Below are positions 10,746-23,400 of a stretch of DNA of 64,000 nt, piece after piece. The stretch comes from Diphasiastrum complanatum (lineage: Eukaryota > Streptophyta > Lycopodiopsida > Lycopodiales > Lycopodiaceae). The position numbers and the translations under genes were made by a program. The DNA lies in assembly GCA_029204225.1 (NCBI GenBank), contig CM055102.1:5325520-5389519 (forward strand), given 5' to 3'. How positions within the stretch are numbered: the stretch's first letter is position 1; the number at the start of each line of letters is the position of its first letter. The notes under the pieces are model-generated. The model worked only from the letters and a program-made list of their open reading frames with translations. It did no database searches and was not told the origin of the DNA.

Positions 10746-12960
10746 AACATCAAAAGATATCTATCTATTTCAACATAGATCTTGAAATCAAGCCAAGATT
10801 AGATCTAAACTTGACAAATGCATTCTTAAGCAATGGTTTTATGGCCTTAAATTACAGTCTGCAGACCAGTAGGGCTTTTCAAATTCCACTATACATTTAC
10901 ACATATATTTTAACACCATTTGTGTATTCACCAAGCAAAATTCTGTCAATAACTTTTCACTAATAATACTTGATTTTTATCTAATCCATATTTTGTGATT
11001 TGTGTTTTCTTTTGTAGGACATATAGAATATGTCTTCCATATTAAATAAAAAAATGGACTGTATCCCATAGAGCTCATATTGGATGACAAAGGTTAACAA
11101 ATATCAAGAGTAACGACTAAATCCAGTTAAAATTTGGCTGAACTTTGTAATCTCTAGATTTTATTCTAGAGGATTGTATAAAGTTTCCTGTAGTTGTAGA
11201 TGGATGCTAAAACAATTTTGGTATGCCTTCTATATCTGGTTACCAGATTGATCGCATAGTGGATAGCTCATATTTCGTTCAAGAATCAAGTTGGAAGAAT
11301 ATTCTTAAAGACCAATAATTATCCTTGAGGGAAAATAGTTTTAGAATGATTCGTATATTTCCCGAGTGGTATGTTGGACATATACTCCAATATCTTTTAA
11401 TGATTAAGTGTGGGAATTGTGTGAATAATGATTGACAAATCATAAGATTCAAAATATTTATGATAGATGGATCATGAATAGATACTTAATTGTTATAAGA
11501 AGAATGTAAGGAAATATGATGATTCCTATGTGTTGCAAGAGTCAAGAATTTAGATCAGGTTGTTAAAATCTAAATTTCTTTACTCTAGTGATTAAAAGCA
11601 TTTTCATATGTTAATTTATTTCACTTATGGGAAATTTTCTTACCTTAGTGGATGAAATTCCATTACAAATTATAGTCTATAAATGCTTTTGTAAGAGTTC
11701 GATCTAGTCTCCAGGTTCATTGGAGACAGGTAAATCTATTGAGATTCAGATAGATTGTTGATTTCTTGCATGTGATGCTAGAAATGGGGTATGTAACTCA
11801 TTAGAGTAACTGTAGTGCTCTAGATTGAGTTATGGATATCTGAGACTCAATGGATTTCCTAGTAGTTTTGGTTGATTGAATTGTTGTGTCTTAGAAAGTT
11901 TTGTTATTCCAAAATTGATACATACTAAAAAGCATTATTATCTACAAGAAATTGTTGATAGATTTTACACTATGATTAAGATGAAATTTCTTTAGCTTTT
12001 GGACTTTATCTCTAAAATAAAGATTTGATTCACCCAATGGGTCATGTAATTGGAATTACATGAAGGCAGTCTTTAATTTGGAGAAGATCAACCTATTTCA
12101 AAGATTTATGGCTTAGTGTATATTTAGATTCTGAGTTAGTACTCATGTGCAAAAGCAAGCAATTATAGAATTGTTGCATCTTTAAGTACTTATTCCAGAT
12201 GGAAAGATCAGACCAAGGATAATAATTCATGGGTAAAAGTTGAAAGTTTAAGGAATAATTCTATGTCTTCTCTTTCTCGTTCTGACGACAAAACTTGTTT
12301 AAGGGGAGAAGAATGTTATGGCTATATTCAGCTAAGGATTTGGAATAGTCCTAATATGGTAGACCTTTGGCATGTGGAGTAGTGCATGGTTGTGACGGTC
12401 ATATGAATGAGGACAACATGGGGTATGTGACCTATGTTTAGATGGTCTGCATGGGAGGTTGCATGGGTGCGTTCGCAGACTTTTCACCCCTATGTATATG
12501 GGTAGGTGACATGCCCTAGGTTGCCAGTTTCTCTCTCTCCTCTCCTCAGGTATTCACTTTCCATGGCTCGCGGGTGAGGTGTTCGGATACATCTCAGTTG
12601 GATGGGTGGTTTGGCTCCCACTAGTCTCTTTGTGTTGATCATGTCCTCATCTTAGTAGTCTTCTTGGTGGTCTTTACACATTATGTCAGTATTCTATCAC
12701 CCCTCTGAATTTTGCTCCTAGCCACTGTGTTCCTCCACTGAAGGAAGAGTGGACTCCCAATACCTTTGAAGTATTCAGTAGTCCAGTCAGCCGTATACTG
12801 CATCTAGACGATCAGTAGAGATGCACACCGTTGTGTCAATACAAAGAGTGAGCCTACTATCATTCTCGTGTCATTCTCTTGGCTGAAGAAGAGCCCACTC
12901 TTATTGAGTTACTTCAATATTTCTCAATCATGGCATAGGCAGACGAGCATTTATTCATTC
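10746..12960. other. 2.2 kb without recognisable gene
   Basis: AT-rich, with many stops in all frames. Near 12590-12640 a GGGTGGTTTGGCTCC block resembles part of the LTR at 42570-43334, suggesting a divergent LTR relic. Nothing else is assigned. Confidence 0.4.
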
Positions 12961-13092
12961 TAAGCTTTTGCTTTTTCTTTTTGAGCGTTATGGATCATGC
13001 ATTCTTTGCATGCACCCTTCTTTTCTTAAGCTTTTGCTTTTGCTTTTTGGGCCTTATCGATCGTGCATTGTTTGCATGCACCCTTAGTAGGA
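12957..13092. repeat. Tandem duplication, unit about 66 bp
   Basis: Two adjacent copies start at TAAGCTTTTGC (12961 and 13027). Each carries TTTGCATGCACCCTT at its end. Confidence 0.75.
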
Positions 13093-13200
13093 ATTTTTGA
13101 AAGCCAACTAATGCATGTCTTAACAAAGGTTCCAGCCATTAAAGTTTAGACAACCCCCAAAGAATATCCTTTAATGTTGCCTTTTTTCAAATTCCATTAA

Positions 13201-13270
13201 CCAACCTCAACACATAATATTGCCTTTGCAATGCACCAACCTCAACACATAGTATTGCCTTTGCAAGGCA
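13201..13270. repeat. Tandem duplication, unit 35 bp
   Basis: CCAACCTCAACACATA starts at 13201 and again at 13236. Each unit continues with TATTGCCTTTGCAA. Confidence 0.75.
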
Positions 13271-13614
13271 AGGCTGCCAAAAAGGAGACCATAAATTGCA
13301 TTAGTTAAGGCACTTCCTTTTTGTTCGTGAAAAAGCAAAAAATGATTATAGTGAAGGGGAATCCCCAAGGCATAATCACAAAGCTATGAGGCTTGTTCAG
13401 GTGACAAGAAGTGGTCTATTGAAGGGACAAGAAATCCCAACGCTACCAAACTTGTTATGGTGACAAGAAATGCATGAACATGAACCTCAACATGGCTGCA
13501 TTGAGGATTTCTTCAAATAAGACTCTCTCAAAAAATGTGGTAAGTCTTGAATACAATCTAATAGCTGTCCCTTTGTGTTCAATCCATGTTACAGCCCGTT
13601 GCCTGAAACAGTTT

Positions 13615-13781
13615 CATGCTCAATAATGCTTCTTGGTTTCCAAGGGGAGGCTCGAACTTGAGACCAAAGAAACTTTGGATGTCAAGCTGACCAACTGAGC
13701 CAAGAGCCAACCCCGTTGGTTCATGCTCAATAATGCTTCTTGGTTTCCAAGAGGAGGCTCGAACTTAGAGACCAAAGAAAC
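13615..13781 (-). repeat. tRNA-derived SINE-like sequence with partial tandem copy
   Basis: The minus strand shows RNA polymerase III internal promoter blocks. An A-box-like TGGCTCAGTTGGTCAG lies at the complement of 13687-13702, and a B-box-like GTTCGAGCCTCC at the complement of 13646-13657. Spacing fits a tRNA-like head. A second copy of the B-box half lies at 13722-13781 without the A box. The stretch CATGCTCAATAATG occurs three times (13615, 13722, 13782 region). It is not a working tRNA: no acceptor pairing or anticodon stem was convincing. It could be a SINE or a tRNA pseudogene. Confidence 0.5.
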
Positions 13782-13791
13782 ATGCTCAATA

Positions 13792-14771
13792 ATGAAGAAA
13801 GCAAAGGAAAAAAGATCCAAAACAGTGCGTGATTGCTCCAAATGGTCATCGGAAACAATAAAAGACCTCCTGGCATGTGTTCTCTACGATCCCAGCGTAC
13901 GTGCACGCAGGTCCGCCATGCAGTTTCTGATCCATCTGGCCGAATTTTCCAAAGTTGATGGATTAGAAGAAGGTAACAAACAATCTGAATATCTCAATTA
14001 TTATACATCATCGTGGAGCTGCCTTGTTGCAGATGCGGAATCTAGATTTGTCATGGCAATCCATAGGAACCTCGACGTGGTTATCGTTGAGGTTTTTTTA
14101 TTTTCTTGCAATAGCGTTGAATGTGTTTGATCTACATAATGCTTCGAGCTTCACTGACGGTTATATTAAATTACGTTTACACAGAATTCTTGTATACGGC
14201 GTTTCTGAAGATCCGTGATAAGGACAAGAAGGTCAGGCTGCAAGCTTTAGATATTTTGACAAAAATTTCTGTTACGAGACTAGCACTTTACTTCCGGGAT
14301 AGTGATTGGAGCCTCCTGTTTGAGCAAGCGTTTCATTGTGTTCAAATTCAACATGGTTCTGGAGGGCATGACCGTTTCACACAGGTTTGTGCTATCGACA
14401 GATGCCTACCTCTTTCGGTCAGAACTACATATATCTGATTACCTAGATATGTTTCTCTCCAGTTATCATTGTCAAAATCGAGCTTAGATTTGATATGTTC
14501 AACTTTTCATTTTTGTGTTCTTAAATTGGAGTGCTTCTTTGTCTTGCATTGTGTGATCATGCAGCTTGTACAGAGCCTCCTTGCAGAATATTTGTTAAGC
14601 GATGAGATTCCTGGATCTCCTTCTATGAAACTGAAAGCTATTGAGTTTGCTGAGAGCAAGAATTTTGATTTGTATGCGGTTGCAATGGAGAAGCAGATAG
14701 ATGCTATTTTTCAAAAAGAGCTAAAATATATCGACGAGGTACTCGACATGGAGATCGACATGAACTTGTGA
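13792..14771 (+). pseudogene. Small HEAT-repeat-like gene fragment (possibly condensin subunit G-like)
   Basis: Four open segments with splice-like ends can be chained: 13792-13972 (donor AAG|GTAACA), 14033-14091 (acceptor TTGCAG), about 14211-14384 (donor CAG|GTTTGT) and 14565-14771 (acceptor ATGCAG, stop TGA). They would encode about 206 residues. Helical, HEAT-like stretches are visible, such as 'DPSVRARRSAMQFL' and 'IRDKDKKVRLQALDIL'. The pattern reminds me of condensin CAP-G-type HEAT proteins, but I cannot confirm this by alignment. The join before segment three is weak: a better acceptor at 14184 gives the wrong phase. Known HEAT proteins are much longer, so this is probably a partial or captured gene. 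Confidence 0.4.
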
Positions 14772-17700
14772 GGGAATCGCAGAGGCCATCACTCCTCGTG
14801 AAAAGAGGTAATTGATTGTATGCGAAAAGACAGAACGTACTCTTTCTGATTGTGCTTTGATGAATGCAGCTAAACTGAAATAGGACATCCAGAAAATTAG
14901 ATAGCACGCAAGGCAGATTATTCCCCTTAACATGCTATTTCCATCTCGAACATAACAAGGCATATGAGGAAAAAGTAAGTAGACCTTCCTTTTGGATCAC
15001 TTGCATAAATGACATACAACTACCTTGTCCTGTCCAAAGTAAACGATTTGAGTTTTTAGAAAGACAGTGATAACATCAATTCAAGAATCCGAAGTCCACA
15101 TTAAACCATCATAATTGCATCATGTGAGCGACACGCTTGAGTTTTGCAGTTTTGATCCAATGTTTTTTTTCTATTTTCTATGATTTATTTGACACTTTTC
15201 ATGTTTTTAGAACTACGATTTTCAAGCCAAATCTCGTGAATTGCATAAAGGATTTCTCTTTAAAGTTTCTGAATCAAAATGAAAATCCATTTCCTTGTGG
15301 GAAAGTACTGTAAGTCAGACATAGATAGCAAGAACTAAAAAACTCAAGCATTGCATATTAATAGCACAAGAGAGAAGAGAAAGCCACACTGCTGCGCTAA
15401 CTAAAGCATAGGCGAACTACCATATGTAACATGAGAGACAAAATAGTGTCTGCAACTACGGTTTAAGCTGTTTAAGCTCTTGGTGGGGGTCTTTTTTGGG
15501 CCCCTTCCAACAACAAAAGGAATGAGGAGGTGGACCTTCCCCTGGTTAAAAGTTAAAATGTTCTCACAACGTGCCGTGCCCAGAAAGTGCATACAAAAAT
15601 CTTTACTTTAAAAAAAGAAACTTCACAGATTGTGCCTGAGGAGGTGCGGTGCATCTATTTTCTTTCACACAAAGACAAATGATTTTATGTATAGGGAAGA
15701 CCTTAAGTAAAGTGCTCTTGAAAATATGCTAAGAATAAACCCCTCCTCCTTTACCCATCCGGTCCCCTCCCCCCAAATTCGGTAGTGCCTCTCATTCATT
15801 GTTTCATGTTTCATGACGTGGACGTGAAGAGGTAAGTCTCTGTTTCCACAATATATAGTGCTCTCTTTCTTTCAACCCCTCGAACACTCTTAACATTCGT
15901 CTTGTGTCTTCCAAATTTTGATTTTGTCTTGCCTTCGTGTGGATGTCGTGCCTTCATGTAGAGGTGGCTACCCTTTCATATGTTAAATTCTTGAACATTG
16001 CAAAGAAGGTTTGCGTTCACGTGGGTTTAGACTCCAAGCAAATAAAAAGTTCTTGAAGGTTTGTTGTTGCATACAACCTAGTACTATCTCATCTCATAAA
16101 ATTGATCACATGCTACAAAACACATTGCTCAGATCATCTTGAAACATTCTTTTTTTTACCTCTGAACTTGGATGCATGGAGTGTTGTTGGTATCTAGGAA
16201 TATAACATACAAGAGGCATTAAATCACTATGTTTCTAGGTTGTGACATGCAATTTTCCAATCTCTTATACGTGTCTGCATGCAAACATGAAGGTCCATTG
16301 AAGCACCTAACCATAGAATCATCATTGTAATGGGATGCTAAACATTGTTAATTGAAGAGATAGATTTAATTGGATTTTGCTTCATTGAACCAACACAAAC
16401 AACATTATTGAATTAAAAGTTGAAGCAATATATCACACAAATAATATTATTGAATTAAGAGTCAAAACAATATATGAGCAACCCATGCAATCAAGCATTA
16501 CTCAAAGCAACTTAAATTAAGCTATAATCATGCTTTCTATGTTGCTAATTGTCATTGGTTTTGCCCCTAGATGGTAGTTAACTCTCAAACAAAACAAAAC
16601 ATATTATCCCTTTTACATGCAAACTCTTCTCACACAAAACATGTCGCATGGACAAAACTTTTGAGGTTGTCAAATTGTTAACCAATTATTTCTTTACAAA
16701 TGGCTTTTGATATGTTAATTGCTTGTCCTTGACCCCACAAAAAGTTGTTCACAATGAGCTTCGAATCTAAATTGGATAGTTTCAACCCTAGGGTATGTTT
16801 GAAAGGTATGTTGCAATCCTTATAAACTATCCCAATAATCCAAAAACAAAGGATGCAAGGCTTGGGAATTTGCAAAAAAATTCTTATAAATTTCAAACAT
16901 GCAATGAAATGTTTTTTTTTTTCGCTTCTTCTTCTCGCTACCGCATCATTGAATTTGATGCACGAATTGTCCTTCAAACAAAGAAGGTCCAAGACAAATG
17001 TTAGTAGTCATGAAACACCATCACGGACTCAAGATTCTTTGGCTCTATCTTTCATCACGTGATCTAACTTTCATAGAATGTACATGCACATCAAGGATTT
17101 GATCGGAAGATTTTTTTCACATTCATCAAGATGCTTAAATCTTGCAAAGGTTGCCATTCCTCAAGAAATTACAAGTTAAGGCCATGTTTGCTTGAGTGTC
17201 TGATTACAACATTTCTCATAAAACATTTTGTGAACTTTGAAAGTGACCTAACCTTATTTTGTTTGCATAATATGAAATTCGATAGTAACCTCACATTTTG
17301 TTCTGGTAAATTAAAGAATCTAAAGTCCTAAAGATAAAAATTCATAAGAATGTTGTGCTTATGGAAGGGTCTATAAGATATTTGAATAGAGAATTCACAA
17401 CCCATAATATGCACAAGTGAGACTCATAAAAAAATTTCATCCATGGGCAAGATTTTTTTAGTGACCTTTACACTCAATTCAATGGCCCTTCAATCACAAT
17501 TTGGCCAAACGGCCTTGCCATAGTTTTATGACCATTTTACTGGGTGCATAGTCACTAGAAGGCCATTCCCCAATATATAATTTTTTTTTCACTATTAATT
17601 CAAGAGATCCATGTGTCCTAAGAGAACAATGGCCAAAAATTTTGTACATCACATTTTAGAATCTTGGTAGGTAAGAGTAAGTAAATCTTCTCTCATCCTT

Positions 17701-18540
17701 AACATAAGGAATGATTTCTCTAGAGACCTATATGATGGTTGAATAAATTTAAAAGCTACCTCTCACCCTAAGGAGCTCATCATAATTTCTCAAATCATTT
17801 GTAGTACCATGAAAGATCATTTCACATACATATAACACTTCGATGAATATGGTCCAAAAAAAAGAATCTACTCATCTTTCTATAAATATGAAGAGTAATG
17901 AAGTTTGAAAGAAAAAGCATTTTCATTTTCTCCAGGCAATTTTGACTAGCTACTTAGTGAAAATGCAAATCACATGGCACCTCATGAAAAGCTCACTACA
18001 TTTAAGAAGGAAATTATAGCCCTTCAAAGTTATGAAATGTGGCCCATTGAAAGATTTGAATCATTATAGTGGCAAACCTAGGCAATCTTAACACTAAAAA
18101 ATAGTATTCTTAGTGATCTTTCCACCTTGTTCAATTGTCATACATTTATGGCTTGGTCTATAGGCATTTTGTATAAATTCATAATAAGAGTTGCTTGTGT
18201 AGATTCCAACACATTTATCAAACAATCACCTAAAACAGAAAAAACATTTACTCAAAGAGATGGGCTAAAATCAAGAGGAAAAACACTGTATTGAGTTACG
18301 ACAATACCTCACAAGCAACATGATAGATTTATTCAATGAAAGTAAATGAGCTTTACAATAGTGAGCAAAAGAAATGAATGAGTTCCATCATTCCACTATC
18401 ATCAAAGTTTGTCGCTAGTACAATGGAAATGATGGTAGCATATGTTGAATCACTCTTGTACCTACTCTCTCACATGTATGACAAATGTCATTCTTCTATA
18501 AAATCAAACTCTTTGACTAGTTAGAGTTCTACTACTAATA
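14772..18540. other. 3.8 kb without recognisable gene
   Basis: AT-rich DNA with scattered short ORFs (for example 16678-16992 minus and 17131-17331 plus) that have no known motif and no splice-linked partners. I see nothing supportable here. Confidence 0.4.
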
Positions 18541-18815
18541 GGTGTTGTGTACTTTTCACATGTGTGAGGACTTCTTGGACAATGTGAATGATCTTTTAAG
18601 ATGTGTGTGATTGCACACACATCAATCTAGATTGAGATGCAAGCATACTAGCACAAAAATCTAAGGCAAGAGCACTCTACACAGCAGCATCAAACATCAA
18701 CCATTCATCACACATAATGAAAGGACGCTTTCCATGAAAAAAAATAAGCATAGATTTGGCTTGCTCTCGGGTAGAGAGAGAATGTGAAATAAAAACTAGG
18801 TGTTGGAGCTTGCTC
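18541..18815. repeat. Dispersed repeat copy 2 (pair with 9726-10030)
   Basis: Direct-orientation relative of 9726-10030, including TTTTCACATGTGTGAGGACTTC, AAGGCAAGAGCAC and GGGTAGAGAGAGAATGTG. Confidence 0.7.
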
Positions 18816-18957
18816 TGTCTATTGTGTGTAGTATGGGTGTCGATTCAATGAGAAGAGGTTAGATTTATCTAGAAGTCGAGATCTATGTAGCACAAGATCT
18901 GAAAGTGAAATGGTGTGTAGATCTTGGAGATAATGCTCTTTTTTATTTTATTTATTT

Positions 18958-18991
18958 TTCTTCTTCTTCTTCTTCTTCTTCTTCTTCTTCT

Positions 18992-19064
<73 letters not shown>
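18958..19064. repeat. Compound microsatellite (TTC)n-(TC)n
   Basis: About 12 TTC units pass directly into about 35 TC units. The ORFs called through it (polyLeu/Ser on one strand, polyArg/Glu on the other) are artefacts of the repeat. Confidence 0.97.
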
Positions 19065-19068
<4 letters not shown>

Positions 19069-19149
19069 TTGTTAACCTATTGGAGATAAGTTCGTACGTT
19101 CGTCCTCTCTCCCACTATCATTGTACACAGATTCTTTTCTTTCTTTTAC

Positions 19150-19249
<100 letters not shown>

Positions 19250-19597
19250 GCTTCAAAACAAGTGGTAACAAGTTTTGTTAATATTCGATAGCTCGAACAC
19301 CTTTGAAATCACAAGATTCATGTGAGTCCAAAATTGGACCCAACTCTAAAAAAGTAAACTCTAAGTTTAAAATTGACTTTGGGCCTCAAGTTTATTTTAA
19401 TTACAAAGGGGCCCAAGTCTATTATTTTATTTACAACTTAACTTGCGTGCTCATTGAGCCATGGGCTTATACGCGTAGGATGCCATGCCCTCGCAACACA
19501 TTTTATTGGTCAATTTTATTTTTTTACAATGTGTTGGGAATACCCCCAACAGGACCCACGGCCTGAAGTAGTGTCGGTCCCACGGCACTCTACCGGT

Positions 19598-19754
19598 TTA
19601 GTAGAGAGTCTTCTTGGCCCGCCTCTGGTGGATCAGGTAGCCTATGATGTCTTCCATAAAATTAATGCGATCTAGTTTTTTTAAGTTCTTGGGTGTGTGA
19701 AGGGACTTGTGGACTCTTGTCAGCCAGTCTTGGTCGATCCACACTTGGAATCTA
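19598..19754 (-). pseudogene. 3' part of the element D coding frame, separated by the copia insertion
   Basis: Reading the minus strand from the target duplication (19754 down to 19750) continues the frame that is interrupted at 26176, without a stop until TAA at 19598-19600. It adds about 50 residues, rich in Lys, Leu and Ile near the end, beginning 'FQVWIDQDWL'. This frame continuity, with the ATCTA duplication, shows the young copia element landed inside this ORF. The protein's function is unknown. Confidence 0.7.
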
Positions 19755-20409
19755 TGTGAAAAATACAGATCCTAAGTGGATCTAAACTCCAAGATCATTG
19801 GCTTGAATGCTTGCACTCCAAACTACATAAGCTAGGAATTGGCAACACATTCTATGCTACCTAGAATGCAAAGAACTTGATCAAAAAGCATTTATCACAA
19901 ATGGAAACTTCCATAAACATCAAGTGCGGCCCAAAATAGCATTATACAGTCCATAATACATCAGCCTATCACTTTTGGAAAGCACCTAAGATCATACACA
20001 ATAGCTTGAAGACAATACACACAACAATGCTCTCAATGGAGGAAGAAACAATGACAATGATCTATTGATCTCAATGAAGCATACAAAAGGTTTCTCCAAC
20101 CTGTTTTCCACGACTTCCCTACTATTTATGGATGAGGAAGATGACTCTCTCTCCTCTCTCTAGAAGGTACTTGACCCTAGATATTCCCTATATAGGAAAA
20201 ATAGCTAAAAATGGCTTATATGACCAAAATACATCAAAATGGTCTCATTTTGAAGGGTATGAAGTTTGACACTTCATCATACTGAAAAAATACAGTAAAT
20301 AAAAACATTGTGGCCTGGTTCACACGTGTGAAACTCCAGAACCAAAACTATTTACAATTTTAGCCAATTTAGGCCTCAAACTAGCTAGGAAATGTTGACA
20401 ATTTTCACA
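19755..20409 (-). repeat. 3' LTR of the young copia element
   Basis: 655 bp, nearly identical to 25521-26175. Reading the minus strand, the palindrome TTCACACGTGTGAA (20320-20333) lies upstream of a TATATA element (near 20193). Confidence 0.97.
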
Positions 20410-23400
20410 CTCCCTCTTCAACATTGGATGCTAGTTTCAACATAGTCTTTGAGCACATTCCAAGATTAGATCTATGCATTAAATATAGGTCCTTTCCCAA
20501 TGGTTTGGTGAAGATATCAGCCACACACTCCTTTGAAGAGACATGTTGAAGCTCCACCTCTTTGGCAATGACTTGATCTCTCACAAAATGGTGAGCAATC
20601 TCAATGTGCTTGCTCCTTGCATGAAAAACAGGATTGCTTGCCAAGCTTTGGGCTGAAAGGTTATCACAAAGTATGATTGGAGTCTTCTCTGGTTCCAGCA
20701 AGTGAAGATCCAATAACATCCTCTTGATCCAAAGAATCTCCTTGGTGCATGTTGTTAATGCCTTGTACTCGGCTTCGGTGGAAGATAGAGAGATAGTTGG
20801 TTGCTTCTTTGATAGCCATGAGACCACTCCATCTCCAAGATAGATTGCAAAGGCACTTGTTGACTTCCTATCCATTTGATCACCTACAAAATTTGAATCT
20901 GAAAATCCACAAAGGTTAGGTGTAGTACCTCCATACAAGATGCCAAAATCTCTAGATCCCGAGATGTATCTAAGTACTCTCTTTCCTAGCTTCCAATGAG
21001 CCTCACTAGGATCTTGCATAAATTGACTTAGTTTACCAACCACAAAGCTTAGATCAGGTCTTGTGATGGTTAACCATATAAGAGATCCTATTAGCTTTCT
21101 ATAGAGAGTAATGTCCTTGAAGGATCTTTCATTACTTCTTGTAGTTAGCTTTACATTTGATTCCATAGGAGTAGAAACAACTTTACAATCTTCCATATGA
21201 AACCTTTTTAGAATAGAGTTAACATACTTTTCTTGACATATGAATGTAGATTTAGAAGTTCTAATAATCTCTATTCCTAAGATATAATGAAGTTTACCAA
21301 GATCTTGAATTTCAAACTCTCTTTTGAGTGCCATCTTGATTTCATCTATATCTAGATTGTTACCACCACTTAAGATAATGTCATCAACATAGATCAAAAG
21401 TAAAGTGATATCATTTTCATTCAATATAAAGTAGAGAGAATGATCATACTCACTCATAACAAAGTTTTGAGAAAGTAAGAAGGAATTGAGCTTAGCATAC
21501 CAACTCCTTGGTGCTTGCTTTAGCCCATACAAACCCTTTTGGAGATAGCACACTTGATTAGGCTCATCATGTGAAACATAGCCCTCGGGTTGCTCCATGT
21601 AAATATCTTCTTCAAGATCACCATTCAAGAAGGCATTAGTAACATCCATTTGCCACATATCCCAATCATAAAGAGTTGCAAGAGAGATTAGGATTCGAAT
21701 AGTTACCATCTTTGCCACGGGTGCAAAGGTCTCATCATAGTCAATACCATATTCTTGAGCATACCCCTTTGCCACCAACCTTGCCTTGTACTTGTTGATT
21801 GATCCATCTTGATTTGTCTTGATCTTGAAGATCCACTTACAACCAATTGCCTTCTTGTCCTTTGGAAGCTTTACCAACCTCCATGTGTTGCTTTTGATGA
21901 GTGCTTGATGCTCATGATCCATGGCTTGGATCCATTCCTTCTTTTGAATTGCTTCACCTACACAAGTTGGTTCATCAAAAGAGGTAAGAAAAGCAAAGTT
22001 AGAGTTGTCCACCACTTGCTTTCCTTTTTCATCATAGGTTAGCCTTGATGGCTTAGCCCTTTGCCTTTGAGTCTTCCTTGAAGTTTGCTTTGGAGTGGCA
22101 TCTCCATCTTCATCCAAGACATCTTGCACATCATGATGATTAGTAGGCACATCAACATCAACATCAACAACATTGGAAACATTCTCTTCATGAAAGATGA
22201 CATCCCTACTTATGACAACTTTCTTTGTAGAAGGAATGTACACTTTGTAAGCCTTGCTTACTTCACTATAGCCAACAAACACACCCTTCTTTGATGAAGG
22301 ATCTTCTTTAGTTCTATCATCAAGTGTGATATTGACAAAACATGTACATCCAAAGATCCTACAATGCTTGACACTCGGCCTTCTACCATAAAGAACCTCA
22401 TGAGGAGTTTTACCATCCAAGGAAGCACTTGTCCATCTATTACATAGATAGTTAGCACATGCTAAAGCTTCCCCCCAAAAAGACTTAGCAAGATTAGCAT
22501 GTAGTCTCATTGCCTTGGCACATTCACAAAGGGTCCTATTCTTCCTCTCGGCCACTCCATTCTGTTGTGGAGTCCTAGGACTAGACATCTCCCTCTTAAT
22601 CCCATGTGCTATACAAAAGTCTTTGAACCTATTTGAGGTGTATTCCCCTCCATTATCAGATCTTAAGCATTTGATCTTTGTATTGAATTGGTTTTCCATT
22701 TCATTCTTGAACTTGACAAATGCAGCAAACACTTCATCCTTACTTTTAAGAAGATAGATCCAAGTATACCTACTAAAGTCATCAATGAAAGTTGCATACA
22801 TCTTTGCCCCACCATTGCTAGTTGTACTAGAAGAATGAATATCAGAATGCACAAGTTGAAAAGCTTCTTTAGATCTAGAAGTAGATCTAGAATAAGCAAG
22901 TCTATGAGATTTGGACAAGGCACAATGTTCACAAACACTATTGTTTGCAACAAGACTTTTAGGGAGACCAAGAACAAGCTCTTTCTTTTCCATTACCTCC
23001 AAAGATTTGAAGTTGGGATGGCCCAACCTCTTGTGCCAAACTTCTTGGTTTGTCAATTGCTCCCTAGCCATACATCCTTCATGATTAGAGATCACACATG
23101 CATCAAGCTTGAAAAGTTTACCATGCCTCCTACCTTGAGCAATCAAGGATCCACATTTACTTATCAAACATGCATCTCCAATGAACCCCACATCAAGTCC
23201 TTTGTCAATCATTTGACTTACACTAAGCAAATTCTTAGTGATTGAAGGAATGTACAAAACATTTTCAAGATTTGCTTTCCTATTTGTTGAAAGGGAAATA
23301 GGAATAGTGCCTATGCCTTTGATGTCACATTGACCATCATTTGCAGTGTAGATGATGTTACCTTCTCCCTCATAAGACAATAAGGATGTAAAGTATTCCT

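Noticed and set aside
13681-13720. A genuine tRNA gene on the minus strand
   Set aside because: A- and B-box-like blocks exist, but no cloverleaf with acceptor pairing and anticodon loop could be drawn.
21809-23245. Plus-strand ORFs of 69-185 codons opposite the intact polyprotein
   Set aside because: They are antisense shadows of the copia gag-pol frame and have no domain of their own.
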